Assembly (NCBI GenBank): GCA_002451275.1
Contig: DKBS01000073.1
Coordinates: 542 to 6,868 of the forward strand
DNA: 6,327 bases
Source: Planctomycetaceae bacterium UBA6894
GTDB taxonomy: Bacteria > Planctomycetota > Planctomycetia > Gemmatales > Gemmataceae
Direction of reading: 5' to 3'
A program made the translations under genes and the position numbers. Below, one piece after another: positions 5,958 to 6,327 of the stretch (position 1 is the first letter of the stretch; the number at the start of each line of letters is the position of its first letter). The notes beneath the pieces are model-generated. The model searched no databases, was not told the DNA's origin, and saw only the letters and a program-made list of their open reading frames with translations.

Positions 5958-6233
5958 GTGGTTTTGATTCTTTCCAAATGAGCGGCGCCCGAGTTCCAAG
6001 CCCTCGGCTGGGCGGTCCCGACAGGTTTCCATCGGGAAAACGTGAAGATCATCCTAGGGTAAGGGCGGAGGAAATTTGAGGGGGATTATTGGAATGTGTT
6101 TCGGCCGGAAAAGCCAGAATGGGAAGCCAACCCGTTGCCGTAGGACCGCAAAAACAACCTTGGGAGAAAACTGGAAACCTATTCTGGACCAAGGGTTTAG
6201 AGCCAATCGTGATGGAGGTGGGGGAAAATTTGC
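5958..6233. other. Intergenic region between purQ and the right-edge promoter
   Basis: About 276 bases without a convincing gene. Short open frames on the minus strand (6049-6317) have no recognisable sequence character or ribosome-binding site. For purQ, TAGGAT on the minus strand (6051-6056) could be a -10 element, but no good -35 is seen at the right distance. I see no riboswitch, tRNA or repeat. Confidence 0.5.
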
Positions 6234-6262
6234 TTGACACCCCGAGGGGGTGGGCTTAGCAT
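6224..6262 (+). promoter_or_regulatory. Strong sigma70 promoter, rRNA-type
   Basis: Perfect -35 TTGACA (6234-6239), a 17-base spacer, and -10 TAGCAT (6257-6262; four of six match). AAAATT just upstream of the -35 (within 6224-6231) resembles a proximal UP element. Transcription would start around 6269 and run off the right edge. The boxA-like sequence downstream suggests a stable-RNA operon. The spacer contains a perfect six-base inverted repeat. Confidence 0.8.
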
Positions 6263-6278
6263 TCAGTTCATACAAGTG

Positions 6279-6294
6279 CTCGGTGCTTGCCGAG
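6279..6294 (+). promoter_or_regulatory. Small leader stem-loop (boxB-like position)
   Basis: CTCGG (6279-6283) pairs with CCGAG (6290-6294) around a six-base loop, 10 bases before the boxA-like motif. In E. coli rrn leaders a boxB hairpin precedes boxA, and the order here is the same. The stem is short, so this rests mainly on position. GTGCTTG-like direct repeats (6284-6289, 6295-6300) overlap it. Confidence 0.4.
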
Positions 6295-6304
6295 TGCTTG
6301 TTTT

Positions 6305-6317
6305 TGTTCTTTGACAA
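6305..6317 (+). promoter_or_regulatory. boxA-like antitermination site
   Basis: TGTTCTTTGACAA differs from the E. coli rrn boxA TGCTCTTTAACAA at two of 13 positions, and begins like the TGTTCTTTGA of Bacillus rRNA leaders (from memory). BoxA in the nascent RNA binds NusB/NusE and lets RNA polymerase run through long untranslated RNA. Its place ~35 bases after a strong promoter's expected start site, with no reading frame, points to an rRNA gene just beyond the window. Confidence 0.7.
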
Positions 6318-6327
6318 GTAGGTGGGT

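Noticed and set aside
6311..6316. Second TTGACA considered as another -35 element
   Set aside because: It lies inside the boxA-like sequence; a matching -10 would fall outside the window, and the first promoter with its 17-base spacer explains the region better.
6049..6317. Short minus-strand open frames (63 and 87 aa) between purQ and the right edge
   Set aside because: No ribosome-binding site or recognisable protein features, and they overlap a strong promoter reading the other way.

Overview
The window is about 60% GC and looks like the chromosome of a planctomycete (Gemmataceae/Pirellulaceae-like). I base this on protein style: exported glycine-rich proteins of the kind automatically named 'mu-protocadherin-like cell-surface proteins' in that phylum, paired with exported SnoaL/NTF2-like proteins. 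This is recognition from memory and was not tested by a search.

Layout. Positions 1-101 are non-coding leader. Positions 102-2455 (+) hold a two-gene unit: an exported NTF2-like (SgcJ/EcaC-type) protein of 304 aa, then a 461-aa exported glycine-rich repeat protein. A pair of hairpins, the second a classic intrinsic terminator (2495-2539), closes the unit. Positions 2686-5077 (+) hold a second copy of the same unit: a 317-aa NTF2-like paralogue and a 463-aa glycine-rich paralogue, preceded by a perfect TATAAT -10 element and followed by a 13-bp-stem hairpin. The window therefore contains an old tandem duplication of a two-gene module. The folded domains are well conserved between copies: 76 of 106 residues are identical, without gaps, in the C-terminal domain of the glycine-rich proteins. 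The low-complexity N-terminal halves have been rebuilt from unrelated repeats: GGV/GRGP in copy 1 and [F/I/L]DG[A/N]RGG in copy 2.

On the minus strand, converging on the second unit, is purQ (5163-5957), encoding the glutaminase subunit of FGAM synthase with a complete catalytic triad. Upstream of purQ, reading away from it, the last ~100 bases carry a strong sigma70 promoter (TTGACA-17-TAGCAT), a small stem-loop and a boxA-like sequence (TGTTCTTTGACAA). This is the standard leader layout of a ribosomal RNA operon, so I infer that an rRNA gene begins just beyond the right edge.

Functionally, the four + strand genes probably make envelope or extracellular proteins in which a soluble NTF2-like protein and a repeat-bearing surface protein are co-expressed. 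Their actual job is unknown. purQ is an unrelated housekeeping gene.
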